A DNA stretch of 64,000 nucleotides from Bacillus massilinigeriensis (GTDB lineage Bacteria > Bacillota > Bacilli > Bacillales > Cytobacillaceae), in contig NZ_LT630337.1 of the NCBI RefSeq assembly GCF_900117315.1, positions 2,133,261 through 2,197,260 on the forward strand, in the 5' to 3' direction. The position numbers were made by a program, and so were the translations under genes. The first letter of the stretch is position 1. Each line of letters starts with the position of its first letter. Below are positions 37,107 through 46,598 of this stretch, piece after piece. A model generated the notes under the pieces. That model was given only the letters and a program-made list of their open reading frames with translations. It was not told the DNA's origin and ran no database searches.

Positions 37107-38129
37107 CTAGAATGACACACGCTTTCTTTGCTTGATAGCTAATTTCTTAACGGCCTGATATCCAACGAACTTTTGCTTTTCCTCATCCCAAAGTCGAAAT
37201 CTTAATGATTCCAAACTTGTCTTCAGAGTAATGGTTGGAACCTTTTGTAAAGGTGGAGTCCCATTATGTGCCTCCTCAAGTTTATAGTTTGGTACTCTTG
37301 GACTTAAATGATGAACGTGGTGGTACCCGATATTTCCAGTGATCCATTGAAGAATCTTCGGTAGTTTATAAAAAGAACTGCCTTCAACAGCCGCTTTCAC
37401 ATAATCCCAATGCTCATCCTCCTCAAAGTAGGAATCCTCAAAGGTATGCTGAATGTAAAATAGCCATATTCCAGCAATGCCGGAAACATAAATAATGGTT
37501 CCGTGGATCAATAAAAAGGCCTGCCAGCCAACGAGCTGTATGACAAGAAAAATCAATGCGACAATAGAAACATTGGTTAAATAAGTATTCAACCGTTCCT
37601 TTCTTCTTGCTCCTTTTCTGTTAAAGCGATTCTTAAGGATAATAAGATAAATTGGGCCCAAACCAAACATGATCAATGGATTACGATACATACGATAAGC
37701 TAATTTTACAAATAGAGAAGATGAAATATACTCATCAACGGTTAATACCCAAATGTCTCCTACACCACGTTTGTCTAAGTTCGAGCTAGTTGCATGATGT
37801 ACGGAGTGATCATGTTGCCATTGGTTGTATGGAAAAAAGGTAAGAATCCCTGTAATGGTTCCAATGACGTTATTCAGCTTTCGATTTTTGAAGAAAGAGT
37901 AATGGCAGCAATCGTGAAAAATGATAAAAATTCGCACTAGGAATCCTGCTGCTATGACGCTAAGAGTAATTGTTAATAAGACTGAAATGGACAAACTAAA
38001 ATAGGCTAATAGCCATAACGAGAAAAAAGGAATTACGGTATTAACCATTTGAATGATACTATCTCTAAAATTAGATTTTTCATATTGGGAGACATGCCTT
38101 CTCAAATCTTTTTGATTATGAATATTCAT
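37107..38129 (-). CDS. des: Acyl-lipid desaturase Des
   Basis: Membrane fatty acid desaturase acting on phospholipid acyl chains (delta-5 in Bacillus subtilis). The 340-residue protein has the three His boxes: HDCCH near residue 74, HDHSVHH near 110 and HHVHH near 275, with about four to five membrane segments. Its promoter carries DesR-like boxes next to a poor -35. Together with desKR it lets the cell lower membrane order in the cold. Confidence 0.93.
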   Translation of the reverse strand: MNIHNQKDLRRHVSQYEKSNFRDSIIQMVNTVIPFFSLWLLAYFSLSISVLLTITLSVIAAGFLVRIFIIFHDCCHYSFFKNRKLNNVIGTITGILTFFPYNQWQHDHSVHHATSSNLDKRGVGDIWVLTVDEYISSSLFVKLAYRMYRNPLIMFGLGPIYLIILKNRFNRKGARRKERLNTYLTNVSIVALIFLVIQLVGWQAFLLIHGTIIYVSGIAGIWLFYIQHTFEDSYFEEDEHWDYVKAAVEGSSFYKLPKILQWITGNIGYHHVHHLSPRVPNYKLEEAHNGTPPLQKVPTITLKTSLESLRFRLWDEEKQKFVGYQAVKKLAIKQRKRVSF

Positions 38130-38161
38130 TTTTTGCTTCCCTTCGTCATTTTCTTGTTCTA

Positions 38162-38231
38162 ACTATACAAAAGTGGATATATGTTTTGAAGTCATACATG
38201 TCATGAACAATATATGATAAATGTCATATTG
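38162..38231 (-). promoter_or_regulatory. des promoter with candidate DesR boxes
   Basis: Minus strand: weak -35 TTCAAA (38185-38190), 17-bp spacer, -10 TATAGT (38162-38167) preceded by TTTTG. Directly upstream, 38191-38231 contains repeated ATGTCAT/ATGATAA words (ATGTCAT at 38198 and 38221, ATGATAA between them). A weak -35 under repeated activator words fits the DesR-activated promoter of Bacillus subtilis. Confidence 0.6.
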
Positions 38232-38240
38232 AAACATGAT

Positions 38241-38281
38241 TAAGAGGATAATCCATTGCTCCCTGGGAATCATCCTCTTAT
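38241..38281. terminator. Hairpin downstream of the DacB-type gene
   Basis: AAGAGGAT pairs with ATCCTCTT, with extra inner pairing around CTCCCTGGGA. The T-tract on the minus strand is poor, so terminator function is uncertain. Confidence 0.45.
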
Positions 38282-38343
38282 TCTTAAGTATTAACATTCA
38301 TCCGAGGAGCTTTTTCTTAACATAACGATAAAGGCTTAGCCGT

Positions 38344-39813
38344 TTAATGATTCAAAATCGATACAATTTCATCTTCAATTGCCTTACCCTTTTGTTCATC
38401 TTTTAAATGGTTTAATAGGATGGAAAAAATAAGGGTTTCGCCTCTTTTGGTTTTTATGTATCCAGATAACGTGCTTACTGTTGTCAAAGAGCCAGTCTTT
38501 GCGATAATCTTTCCCTTTAAGGATGGCGCCTTCATCCGATTTCTCAAGGTACCTCCAACCATTCTTTCGCTTTCTCCACCTACTGGTAATGCACGTAAAT
38601 AAGTGGGGAACCATTTTTCCTTTTGGATGGCAAATAATAATTGGGTAATCTCATTAGCGGGGACTAAATTAATATGAGAAATACCTGAACCATCTCTGAT
38701 AACTAGTGTACCCGTGGAAACACCGTATGTTTCGATCTCTTTTTTCATTACTTTTATCCCTTCCTTCCAACTCCCTTTGTTCCGAACTATCTTCCCCATT
38801 TCCTTCACTAATACTTCTGCATGACCGTTATTGCTTAATTTCATAAATGGGATTAGGAGCTTAGATAAGGGGATGGATTGGTGAACCAAAATCGTAGTAG
38901 TATTTGAAGAGATTTTCCCTTCCTTTATTTTCCCCTTTACCTCGATCCCATTATTTTTCAGGGCTTGATTAAATAAATGAAGGGCATAACTAGTTGGGTT
39001 CCATACGGAAAGGGTTTCTTTTATCGGCTTATGCTTTAATGGGATATTTCCTGTAACAATGATTCGATTAGATCCATGATCCCTAAACATTTTAATATTA
39101 CTCCGTTTCTTAGACGGGATGGTTTTCGTATTATTCTCTATCTGCACATAATCGTTTCTAGGAGAAATGTTCATTTTCCCTTTAAGCCTTGTAAATCTAG
39201 CAGGCTTTATCGTTATCAATGCAGTCCCGGAATCATAGTCTTTATCTGGTGAGGCAGTTAAAGCCGATACTTGTGCACCGTAATAGGTTTGTTCATCACT
39301 CCAGGGTAAATCCACCGAATAGCGTATCTTATCGAACCATGTATCATCTCCTACTAAATCCCCCTGAACGACTTTTATCCCCTTTTTTCTAATTTCATTC
39401 GCTATTTTTTCAAAATCATTCATTAATAGGGTGGGATCTCCCTTCCCTTTTAAATAAAGATTTCCTATTAACACTTTTCTTTTTACCTTTCCATCGATAT
39501 GTACCTCAGTTGTAAAGGTATGTTCCTCTCCCAGAATGGACAGGGCAGCTGCTGCTGTAAACAGCTTTAGATTGGAAGCAGGTATTAAACGGGTATCACC
39601 AAGATGCTCATATAATATATTTCCGGTTGAACTTGAACGGATGCTAATACCTGTGATGGCACCTTTTAACGAAGGGTTTGAATGGATTAATTCATCTAAT
39701 TCCTGCTTTCGGTATCCAAGATTCTCAATAGTTTGTGCATTTGTTTTGTTAGCAGGGTTGATGGAACTGAGGCTAAGACTGACAAATAGATAGACACAAA
39801 CTAGTACTTTCAT
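38344..39813 (-). CDS. dacB: D-alanyl-D-alanine carboxypeptidase/endopeptidase (PBP4, S13 family)
   Basis: The 489-residue exported protein has a signal peptide (about 1-28) and the penicillin-binding motifs SNLK (in PASNLKLFT, near residue 80), SNNG (near 330, the SxN motif) and KTG (in IAKTGSLTTVSTLSGYI, near 440), with the S13 insertion between the first two. It should trim or cleave peptidoglycan stem peptides. ATG at 39813 follows GAGGATTGGG. The name follows the S13 family usage; in Bacillus subtilis the related protein is DacC. It leads into a cluster of wall enzymes. Confidence 0.88.
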   Translation of the reverse strand: MKVLVCVYLFVSLSLSSINPANKTNAQTIENLGYRKQELDELIHSNPSLKGAITGISIRSSSTGNILYEHLGDTRLIPASNLKLFTAAAALSILGEEHTFTTEVHIDGKVKRKVLIGNLYLKGKGDPTLLMNDFEKIANEIRKKGIKVVQGDLVGDDTWFDKIRYSVDLPWSDEQTYYGAQVSALTASPDKDYDSGTALITIKPARFTRLKGKMNISPRNDYVQIENNTKTIPSKKRSNIKMFRDHGSNRIIVTGNIPLKHKPIKETLSVWNPTSYALHLFNQALKNNGIEVKGKIKEGKISSNTTTILVHQSIPLSKLLIPFMKLSNNGHAEVLVKEMGKIVRNKGSWKEGIKVMKKEIETYGVSTGTLVIRDGSGISHINLVPANEITQLLFAIQKEKWFPTYLRALPVGGESERMVGGTLRNRMKAPSLKGKIIAKTGSLTTVSTLSGYIKTKRGETLIFSILLNHLKDEQKGKAIEDEIVSILNH

Positions 39814-39878
39814 TATTTTTCCCAATCCTCATGTCTTCCTTCCAATACTTTAATGCTTACCTTACTCCTTAGTGCAAA

Positions 39879-41882
39879 TTACCTAATACCAGCTGCTTTT
39901 TCTACTTGTGCTTGATGTGCCGGGTCTGGCCTTCCATCAATATGGCGTATGCTATTCCCAAAATACACGTCAAAATGTCCGGTAATCCCATTATCAGCAA
40001 TATAATCCTGTTCATGAGGCATAAAGCTCATACTTGCAGCAAGCCTTCTTCCATCAACTTCAACAATTACCGCTCGAGTTTTCCATGAAAAACCACCCCA
40101 AATAGACTTTGCCATATTGGAATCAGCAACCGTAAGAGTCTCAGAATCTGCATGATTGGCTCCAATGGTTCGTTTAATTTTAAAGCTCTTACCTGTTCCC
40201 ATATCCGTTACTTTTGCCGTTTTGCCTATTGGAAACACATATTGTGCTTCAGTAAACCAGTCGAGGTATTCTCCGTGTTTTGCACTAACAACGTCTTTCA
40301 CAGCGATATTATGAACGGGTATTTTCAATTTTTGACCGAGAGAAAGTCTGCTACTTTCTGTTAAATTATTTGCCCGTAAGAGTTCAGCTTGTGGGATCCC
40401 GTATTGGACACTTAGATTCCAGATGTTATCGCCTGAAACAACCGTATGAGTTTTATAGGTAATGGTATTTACTCCTGTTTCCGTCGGAGCATGTAACCCG
40501 TTAGGTATGGTTAAAATTTGTCCCACATATACGGTATCTGTTTTTAATTGATTCTCATCACGAATATTGTCAACAGTTACAGAAAAACGTTTTGCAATGA
40601 CAGAGAGATTATCTCCTGAGCGAACGGAATAATCAAAGGTTTTCCTATTTTCTTCGGAGCCTGGGGCCTTTTCAACTACAGAAGGTTCTTCTTTGACTTG
40701 CAAGTCTTTTTCTGGAATTTCAAGAACTTGCCCCACCCGGATAATATCTGTAGTTAAGTGATTGGCCTTACGTATAGTATCAATTGAAAGATCAAATTTC
40801 TTGGCAATAACAGATAAGCTGTCACCTGAGACCACGGTGTAGGAAGAAGGTCTAACAATCGGTGTTGGTGCTTGTGGTGTTTCCGTTTTTGCATTAGGAA
40901 TCGTCAACTTTTGTCCAATACGAATTACATCTGAGGTCAATGCATTTGCCTCCTTCAATGATTCGGTCGTAGTTCCAAACCGTTTGGCTATTTCAGAGAG
41001 GCTGTCACCTGACACCACGGTGTAGGAAGAAGGTCTAGCAATCGGTGTTGGTGCTTGTGGTGTTTCCGTTTTTGCATTAGGAATCGTCAATGTTTGTCCA
41101 ACACGAATTACATCTGAAGTTAATGCATTTGCTTCCTTCAATGCTTCCGTCGTAATTCCAAACCGTTTGGCTATTTCAGATAGACTATCCCCAGACACTA
41201 CTGTATACTTTGTTGCTTCCTTTTCTTCCGTTTGCTCTTTACTTGCTGGAGGTTGAACAGGTTCAGTGGATCTTGTTTCGTTATCGCTGATAAGCAATGG
41301 AATAATTAATACTTGCCCGAGGCGAGTTGAATCACTAGCTAGATGGTTTGCATATTTAATAGCATTAACTGTTGTTCCATATTTTTTCGCTAGTACACTT
41401 AAATAATCCCCGGTTCCCACAGTATGAAAGGCTTTTGGTATCATTAATTGTTGGTTGACTTTGATTATATCTGAGGTTAAATCATTTGCTTTTTTGATAT
41501 CTGCTACTGAGGTGTTAAACTTCTTCGAAATCACCCAAAGCGTATCACCTGGTGCCACACTATAAAACATGGAGTAGCTCTGAGCTTCCTCTGTCGTTTG
41601 ATCTGAGGTTCCAGCTGCCTTTGCCTCTTTGGAATCTGCCATAAAAGGCATAACTGAAACGGCAAGCCCTCCAACTATTACCCTTACCATGGTTACCTTT
41701 ATACCAGGGTAACGATCTTTTACAATTTGCCTTGCAATTGTTAAATAATCCTTTGACTCGCTTGGCTTTTTGCCTAATTCAACTGCAAACTCCGTTAATT
41801 GATTATCTAAACGAAGAATTAATTCATATTCATTATTTTCCGTGTTTAATTTTCTAATTTCGTAATTTTTAAATAGCTCCAT
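39879..41882 (-). CDS. Seven-LysM cell-wall protein with N-terminal anchor module
   Basis: The 667-residue protein starts with a module of about 65 residues (FKNYEIRKLN, then ELILRLDNQLTEFAVEL) followed by a membrane/signal segment (about 66-85), then seven LysM domains (about 105-535; GDTLW or GDSLS starts, IP ends), and a C-terminal domain (about 540-667) with GHFDVYFGNS and DGRPDPAHQAQV. The C-terminal domain occurs in other Bacillus/Paenibacillus LysM proteins but has no named activity I know. LysM repeats bind peptidoglycan or chitin. Repeats 3 and 4 show a recent 183-bp duplication. Divergent from the GH18 gene. Confidence 0.8.
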   Translation of the reverse strand: MELFKNYEIRKLNTENNEYELILRLDNQLTEFAVELGKKPSESKDYLTIARQIVKDRYPGIKVTMVRVIVGGLAVSVMPFMADSKEAKAAGTSDQTTEEAQSYSMFYSVAPGDTLWVISKKFNTSVADIKKANDLTSDIIKVNQQLMIPKAFHTVGTGDYLSVLAKKYGTTVNAIKYANHLASDSTRLGQVLIIPLLISDNETRSTEPVQPPASKEQTEEKEATKYTVVSGDSLSEIAKRFGITTEALKEANALTSDVIRVGQTLTIPNAKTETPQAPTPIARPSSYTVVSGDSLSEIAKRFGTTTESLKEANALTSDVIRIGQKLTIPNAKTETPQAPTPIVRPSSYTVVSGDSLSVIAKKFDLSIDTIRKANHLTTDIIRVGQVLEIPEKDLQVKEEPSVVEKAPGSEENRKTFDYSVRSGDNLSVIAKRFSVTVDNIRDENQLKTDTVYVGQILTIPNGLHAPTETGVNTITYKTHTVVSGDNIWNLSVQYGIPQAELLRANNLTESSRLSLGQKLKIPVHNIAVKDVVSAKHGEYLDWFTEAQYVFPIGKTAKVTDMGTGKSFKIKRTIGANHADSETLTVADSNMAKSIWGGFSWKTRAVIVEVDGRRLAASMSFMPHEQDYIADNGITGHFDVYFGNSIRHIDGRPDPAHQAQVEKAAGIR

Positions 41883-42049
41883 TTTTGTCTCCTTTCTTAT
41901 TCTTTTCGTTAGAACTTATTTCATTATCTTTCTTCAAAAAGAGACAATTTATGTTTATCAGTTCAACCAAAATCATGAATGAATATGAAAGAATAACAAA
42001 CATTAAGATGGAAATCAAAGCAAGGATTATAATCTTTGGGGGTGATATC

Positions 42050-44095
42050 ATGAACGACGAACTTTTTCAAGGATATGAAATAAAAGAGGAAAATGGTGAA
42101 TACAAAATCATTCTTCAACTTAAGCCATTTAATGAAGAATTCACATCAGAGCTTGGAGTCATTATTAAAAACAAGAAAAACAATCTCAAAGAATCCGCGT
42201 CTTCTTTTGTCAAAACACATCTTCCAAAAATAAAAAAGGCCTCCGTTATCATTATGGCAGGTACGGTATTACTAACCATTTTCCCTTTAGAAAAGGCTCA
42301 TGCACATGAAGCAAATTTCAATATGACCTATCTATATTTTGGAAATTCGCAAACCTATATTTCTCAAGTTGACCGAACAAAAGGTAATTTAAATCTTGTC
42401 TCCCCTAGCTATTTTGATTTGAATACGGATGGTTCTCTAAAAATTACCACTCAATTCGATTCAAAGTTTGTTGATGAAATGCATAAAAGAGGGATTAAGG
42501 TCGTCCCTTTTTTAAGTAATCATTGGGACAGAAACATCGGTCGTGCAGCATTACATAACAGAGAAAAACTTGCTGAACAAATAGCCGATTTCATTGTGAA
42601 AAATAATCTTGATGGTGTGCAAGTGGACATTGAGAATGTAACAGACATCGACCAAGGTAATTACACGGAATTAGTCCGTTTACTCAGAGAAAAAATCCCA
42701 AAGCAGAAAGAGGTATCTGTCGCGGTCGCTGCTAATCCAAACAGCTGGACAAAGGGATGGCACGGATCCTATAACTATAATGAATTAGCCAAGTACGCTA
42801 GTTATCTAATGATTATGGCGTATGATGAGAGTTATCCTGGAGGTCCTGAGGGTCCAGTTGCAAGTTATCCCTGGGTGGAACGTTCAATCCAGTATGCCAT
42901 TAACCAAGGAGTACCGAAGGAGAAAATTGTATTGGGACTTCCCTTTTACGGGAGGTATTGGAAAGAAGGAGCAGCAACTGGTGGGGATGGGATTTCCAAT
43001 CGTAGAGTCGATGAAATGTTGGCGAAATATGGAGGAACAGTAGTTTTTGATGAAAAATCAAAGTCGCCAAAAGCTACGATTACTATTAAGGATGGGGATC
43101 CTACCACTGTTATCGCAGGAAAAACATTGGGACCAGGAACCTATCATATTTGGTTTGAAAATAGTGAATCGATTAAAGCTAAGATTGATTTAGTCCACAA
43201 ATACAATATTAAGGGTACAGGCAGCTGGAGTTTAGGGCAAGAAAATCCTGTGATTTGGGAGGATTATAAGGTGTGGATGACTACCCACGGAGGGTCCACG
43301 CCTACTAAGGAGGCAACTCTTCCAGTTAACGAGCAAGAGGATGCAAAAACACTGTATCCGACTTATACTGTAAAATCTGGAGATACCCTTTGGAAAATCG
43401 CCACTCAATTTGGATTAACTACAACTCAACTTAAGCAATACAACTATCTTTCAAGTGACATGATTTATGTTGGACAGGTCCTATATGTTGTCCCTTCTCC
43501 AACACAAACACCAGTCACAGCACCAACAGCAACAAATGAAACAAAGGTGGAGCCAGTTCCGGTCAAGCCTCCGACAACCGTCGCCACAAAAACTACTCCA
43601 GCACCTACACCAGCACCAGCACCAAAAACAGTGACAACCCCAACTGTTAAAAAAGAAACTCTAGTTGGAAAAATAATGGTGCCAAAGGCTAGTAAAACAG
43701 CAATGAGAAGTGGTACCTCATCGACAAATAAGATTGTCAAATATCTATCTACCAAGGATGAGGTGAAAATCACACAAGAATATACAGACAAAAAAGGAGC
43801 AAAATGGGTAAAGGTTCAAAACAAAAGTACAACTGGTTGGGTATTGTATTCCCAACTTAAATCCAAGCCAATACCCATCCCGACTTTAAAGTACGGCTCA
43901 AAAGGAACAGCTGTAACAGATTTACAAAACAAATTAAGAAAAACCGGTCATTATAAAAAGACGGCAAATGGAAAGTTTGACTCAACAACAAAAACCGCTG
44001 TTATCAATTTTCAAAAGAAATACAAGTTAAAAGCAGATGGAATTGCCGGTCCACAAACCATAACTAAATTAAATTCTGTTTTAGGAATGAAGTAA
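42050..44095 (+). CDS. GH18-family cell-wall glycosidase with LysM, SH3 and PG-binding domains
   Basis: The 681-residue protein begins with the same anchor module as the divergent LysM protein (ELFQGYEIKEENGEYKIILQL), then a membrane/signal segment ending AHAHE (about 65-88). The GH18 domain follows (about 90-420) with NNLDGVQVDIENV carrying the catalytic Asp-x-Glu, and MIMAYDE. After it come one LysM (about 435-480), a Pro/Thr linker, an SH3 domain (about 545-610) and a PG_binding_1 domain (about 615-680). It resembles SleL/YaaH-type N-acetylglucosaminidases. ATG at 42050 follows TTTGGGGG; the frame is open further upstream but without a start signal. Confidence 0.9.
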   Translation: MNDELFQGYEIKEENGEYKIILQLKPFNEEFTSELGVIIKNKKNNLKESASSFVKTHLPKIKKASVIIMAGTVLLTIFPLEKAHAHEANFNMTYLYFGNSQTYISQVDRTKGNLNLVSPSYFDLNTDGSLKITTQFDSKFVDEMHKRGIKVVPFLSNHWDRNIGRAALHNREKLAEQIADFIVKNNLDGVQVDIENVTDIDQGNYTELVRLLREKIPKQKEVSVAVAANPNSWTKGWHGSYNYNELAKYASYLMIMAYDESYPGGPEGPVASYPWVERSIQYAINQGVPKEKIVLGLPFYGRYWKEGAATGGDGISNRRVDEMLAKYGGTVVFDEKSKSPKATITIKDGDPTTVIAGKTLGPGTYHIWFENSESIKAKIDLVHKYNIKGTGSWSLGQENPVIWEDYKVWMTTHGGSTPTKEATLPVNEQEDAKTLYPTYTVKSGDTLWKIATQFGLTTTQLKQYNYLSSDMIYVGQVLYVVPSPTQTPVTAPTATNETKVEPVPVKPPTTVATKTTPAPTPAPAPKTVTTPTVKKETLVGKIMVPKASKTAMRSGTSSTNKIVKYLSTKDEVKITQEYTDKKGAKWVKVQNKSTTGWVLYSQLKSKPIPIPTLKYGSKGTAVTDLQNKLRKTGHYKKTANGKFDSTTKTAVINFQKKYKLKADGIAGPQTITKLNSVLGMK

Positions 44096-44116
44096 TATTT
44101 CAGGGAGGATCGCAAA

Positions 44117-44581
44117 ATGAAAAAACAATTCACTATTTGGATAAGTCTATGTCTGATGTTTCTCTTCTCAGGTTTACATGCAACCGCAGCGGAGAAGCCT
44201 GAGTATACATTTTTTGGTGTAGGGGCGGAAGTATCACCATCAAGTGATGGCACTTCTTATACTGTTAAGACTCAAGGAAAGAAGGAAAATGAAGGCATTG
44301 TTTTTACACCTGCAAATATCCAAGGAGGTCAAAAAGTGTCTGTTGAATTAGATTTAAAAGGAACAGAAGAGGTTTTTATAAAAATAGAAGAGACGGATGC
44401 GAGAGGCACTTTTATTAAAGAAACCGCTTCACAGCCTATCCGTTTAACGGATGATTGGCAACCACTGAAGCTGGATGCATTGCTTAGTCCAACCACAAAA
44501 CAAATCGATGTAATGTTATTAACACGGAACAAAGCAACCACAGAGTTTTTATTTAAAAATGTGAAGGTTTCCAAACCATAA
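44117..44581 (+). CDS. Secreted beta-rich protein (carbohydrate-binding-like)
   Basis: The 154-residue protein has a signal peptide (cut near ATAAE, residue 25) and a beta-sandwich-like body; ETASQPIRLTDDWQPLKLDALL and the following FKNVKVSKP match the general shape of CBM4/9-type modules (late Trp strand and final strand). The family is not certain. It begins 21 bp after the GH18 gene with AGGGAGG, so it is probably its operon partner and may bind the same wall or glycan substrate. Confidence 0.65.
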   Translation: MKKQFTIWISLCLMFLFSGLHATAAEKPEYTFFGVGAEVSPSSDGTSYTVKTQGKKENEGIVFTPANIQGGQKVSVELDLKGTEEVFIKIEETDARGTFIKETASQPIRLTDDWQPLKLDALLSPTTKQIDVMLLTRNKATTEFLFKNVKVSKP

Positions 44582-44596
44582 CCAAACGAAACAGAA

Positions 44597-44632
44597 AAGG
44601 AGGATATAGACCTGGACATTCTCATCCTCCTT
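44597..44632. terminator. Bidirectional terminator between convergent genes
   Basis: AAGGAGGAT (44597-44605) pairs with ATCCTCCTT (44624-44632); CCCCTTTTT follows on the plus strand and CTTTTCTG on the minus strand. Confidence 0.75.
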
Positions 44633-44658
44633 CCCCTTTTTAAATTTAGAAAGGCTAA

Positions 44659-45342
44659 TTACTCCCTTTGGATTTCTGTTAAACACCCATCTTCCATATG
44701 GTAAACCTTGTTACAGTATTCAAGCATCCTTTCATCATGGGTTACCATGATGGCTGCTTTATTTCTAGCCTTTACCTCTTTAGAAATTAGCTGAACCACT
44801 TCATGTGCCCTTTTCGTATCTAGGCTTGCAGTGGGTTCATCCGCTAAGATAACACTAGGATTATTCATAAAGGCACGAGCGATTGCAGTTCGTTGACGCT
44901 CACCACCTGATAGCTCATTTGGATATTTTTTCAATTTTCCCCCTAAACCAAGCTCAGTAAGCAATTGCTTTGCAAATAGTTCATCTTCCTGAGTAATCCT
45001 ACCCTTCATTTTCTTAACCACAAGTAGCTGATCCAGTACATTTAAGTAAGGAACTAGGTTTGAGGTTTGAAGAACAAATCCAATTTCTTGGAGTCTTATC
45101 TTTGAAAGCTCTTTTGATTTAAGTTGTGAAATTTCTTTCCCATTCAATATCACTTCGCCTTCGGAGGCCTTAAGCAATGCACCTGCAATGGATAGGAACG
45201 TGCTCTTCCCAGACCCAGATGGACCAATAACCGCAATGAATTCTCCCGGCTCTGCTGAAAGAGATACTTTGTTTAAAGCAACAATTCTACTATCTCCTTC
45301 TTGATAGAATTTCGAAACAGACTTCAACTGTATTCCTGACAT
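44659..45342 (-). CDS. ABC transporter ATP-binding protein (MacB/LolD type)
   Basis: The 227-residue ATPase has Walker A GPSGSGKST (residues about 36-44), Q-loop FVLQTSNL, signature LSGGERQRTAIARA and Walker B VILADEPTASLD, typical of the MacB/LolD/FtsE group that works with FtsX-type permeases. The ATG overlaps the permease stop by one base, so the pair forms one exporter. Substrate unknown. Confidence 0.92.
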   Translation of the reverse strand: MSGIQLKSVSKFYQEGDSRIVALNKVSLSAEPGEFIAVIGPSGSGKSTFLSIAGALLKASEGEVILNGKEISQLKSKELSKIRLQEIGFVLQTSNLVPYLNVLDQLLVVKKMKGRITQEDELFAKQLLTELGLGGKLKKYPNELSGGERQRTAIARAFMNNPSVILADEPTASLDTKRAHEVVQLISKEVKARNKAAIMVTHDERMLEYCNKVYHMEDGCLTEIQRE

Positions 45343-46463
45343 TACTCTACCCTCCCGATTGCTTGTAGTGGATCAATCTTTGTAATTTTCCTAACAGATA
45401 AAAGAGAGCTGAGAACAGAAATCACTAATAAAATTAATCCGTATATTAAGACAAGTTTTATGTCGAGTGTAAATGGCATATCCTTTGGGAGAATGAGGGC
45501 TGTCCCATATGTGAAGAGAATGCCAATTAATATGCTAACAAGTGATAAGGTAAATACCTGAGCAACGATGGTTCTACCTAAAAAGCCATTGCTTGCACCC
45601 ATTGCCTTTAAAATTCCAAATTGATTTGTTTTTTGCAGCGTTAATACATAGAAAAACACACCTAATACAAAAGCAGAAATGGCCAGTAGAAAGGCAAGCA
45701 TCATCATAATGGTTCCGTTCTCTTCCTTATATCCTGGCATTCCTTGAACAGCTTTGGCTTTAGTTACTGTATCGATGGAAGAAATAGATTTATTTATTTC
45801 GTTTGCATCAATCTTTTCACCTTGGAGCATAATCCCGTTCACTGGGTCATTAACCCCTTTATTTGATCCTGGAGCAGCATAATTAATCGAACGCCACTTA
45901 TCTAATGTTGTAAAAATAGCTGGTAAATGGTTATAGGTTTGGTTTTCAACAAATCCGACTATCTTCATTTTTTCAATTGATCCTTCTAGAATAAGGGTAT
46001 CACCTATCTTAAACCCTTTATCCTTTAACGTATGATTGGCAATCACTTCTAATGGTTTATCTTCTGAAAGTGAAGCACCATCCATCACCTTGGGCTCAAG
46101 AAAACTTCCTGGTCTTACTCCTAAAATGGCAATGTCTACTTTGTCCTTATCCTTTGAAGAGTTTTCTTTTAAAATGACTCCCATTGCACTTCCCATTGGT
46201 GATGCAGCTTGAACATTTGGTTGCTTTTCCAAGTCATCTACTAGTGATTCAGAAAGTAAAGAACGACTCATTGAAGCTCTTGACCCTTCCTCAAATACTA
46301 CATATTCTGCATCCATATTTTTGAATGCTGCCGCACTTAGTGTAGAAAGTCCATTACCTAATCCCGATAAAATAAAAACAAGCCATGCGATAAGGATTAA
46401 AATGACTCCAATCATGAAAAAGCGCAGTTTTCCATGTTTTAGTTCTTTTAAAGCAAGAAACAT
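45342..46463 (-). CDS. FtsX/DevC-type ABC transporter permease
   Basis: The 373-residue protein has the MacB-like order: one N-terminal membrane helix (about 12-35), a large extracytoplasmic domain (about 40-245), then three helices (about 250-280, 298-325, 335-360). A DevC-like or MacB-like role in exporting a peptide, lipid or antimicrobial is typical of the family. ATG at 46463 lies after AAGGAG; a GTG at 46472 is in frame but inside the ribosome site. A strong promoter and palindrome lie upstream. Confidence 0.85.
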   Translation of the reverse strand: MFLALKELKHGKLRFFMIGVILILIAWLVFILSGLGNGLSTLSAAAFKNMDAEYVVFEEGSRASMSRSLLSESLVDDLEKQPNVQAASPMGSAMGVILKENSSKDKDKVDIAILGVRPGSFLEPKVMDGASLSEDKPLEVIANHTLKDKGFKIGDTLILEGSIEKMKIVGFVENQTYNHLPAIFTTLDKWRSINYAAPGSNKGVNDPVNGIMLQGEKIDANEINKSISSIDTVTKAKAVQGMPGYKEENGTIMMMLAFLLAISAFVLGVFFYVLTLQKTNQFGILKAMGASNGFLGRTIVAQVFTLSLVSILIGILFTYGTALILPKDMPFTLDIKLVLIYGLILLVISVLSSLLSVRKITKIDPLQAIGRVE

Positions 46464-46493
46464 GTTTGGCACTCCTTATATTTGTATTTTGAT

Positions 46494-46547
46494 TAGTCAC
46501 ATCTGACTATTTAACAAGATTATATAGTTTGCTAGATTGGTAGTCAA
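46494..46547 (-). promoter_or_regulatory. ABC operon promoter with an inverted repeat, probable PadR-family operator
   Basis: Minus strand: -35 TTGACT (46542-46547), 17-bp spacer, -10 TATAAT (46519-46524). TAGTCA-N4-TGACTA (46494-46509) lies just after the -10, across the transcription start. A repressor bound there would block the operon; the PadR-type regulator encoded upstream is the obvious candidate, by inference. Confidence 0.65.
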
Positions 46548-46598
46548 TCAAATACGAATTTATTTTTCCGAATATTAAACTATTTATGAAGCATAACA

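Noticed and set aside
36825..37120. Opposing frames of 96 and 68 codons between des and desK
   Set aside because: Both read the ATATCCGCGAT array and low-complexity AT-rich DNA.
41885..42049. N-terminal extension of the GH18 gene
   Set aside because: The frame is open but there is no ribosome site, and the ATG at 42050 follows TTTGGGGG and begins the module shared with the divergent LysM gene.
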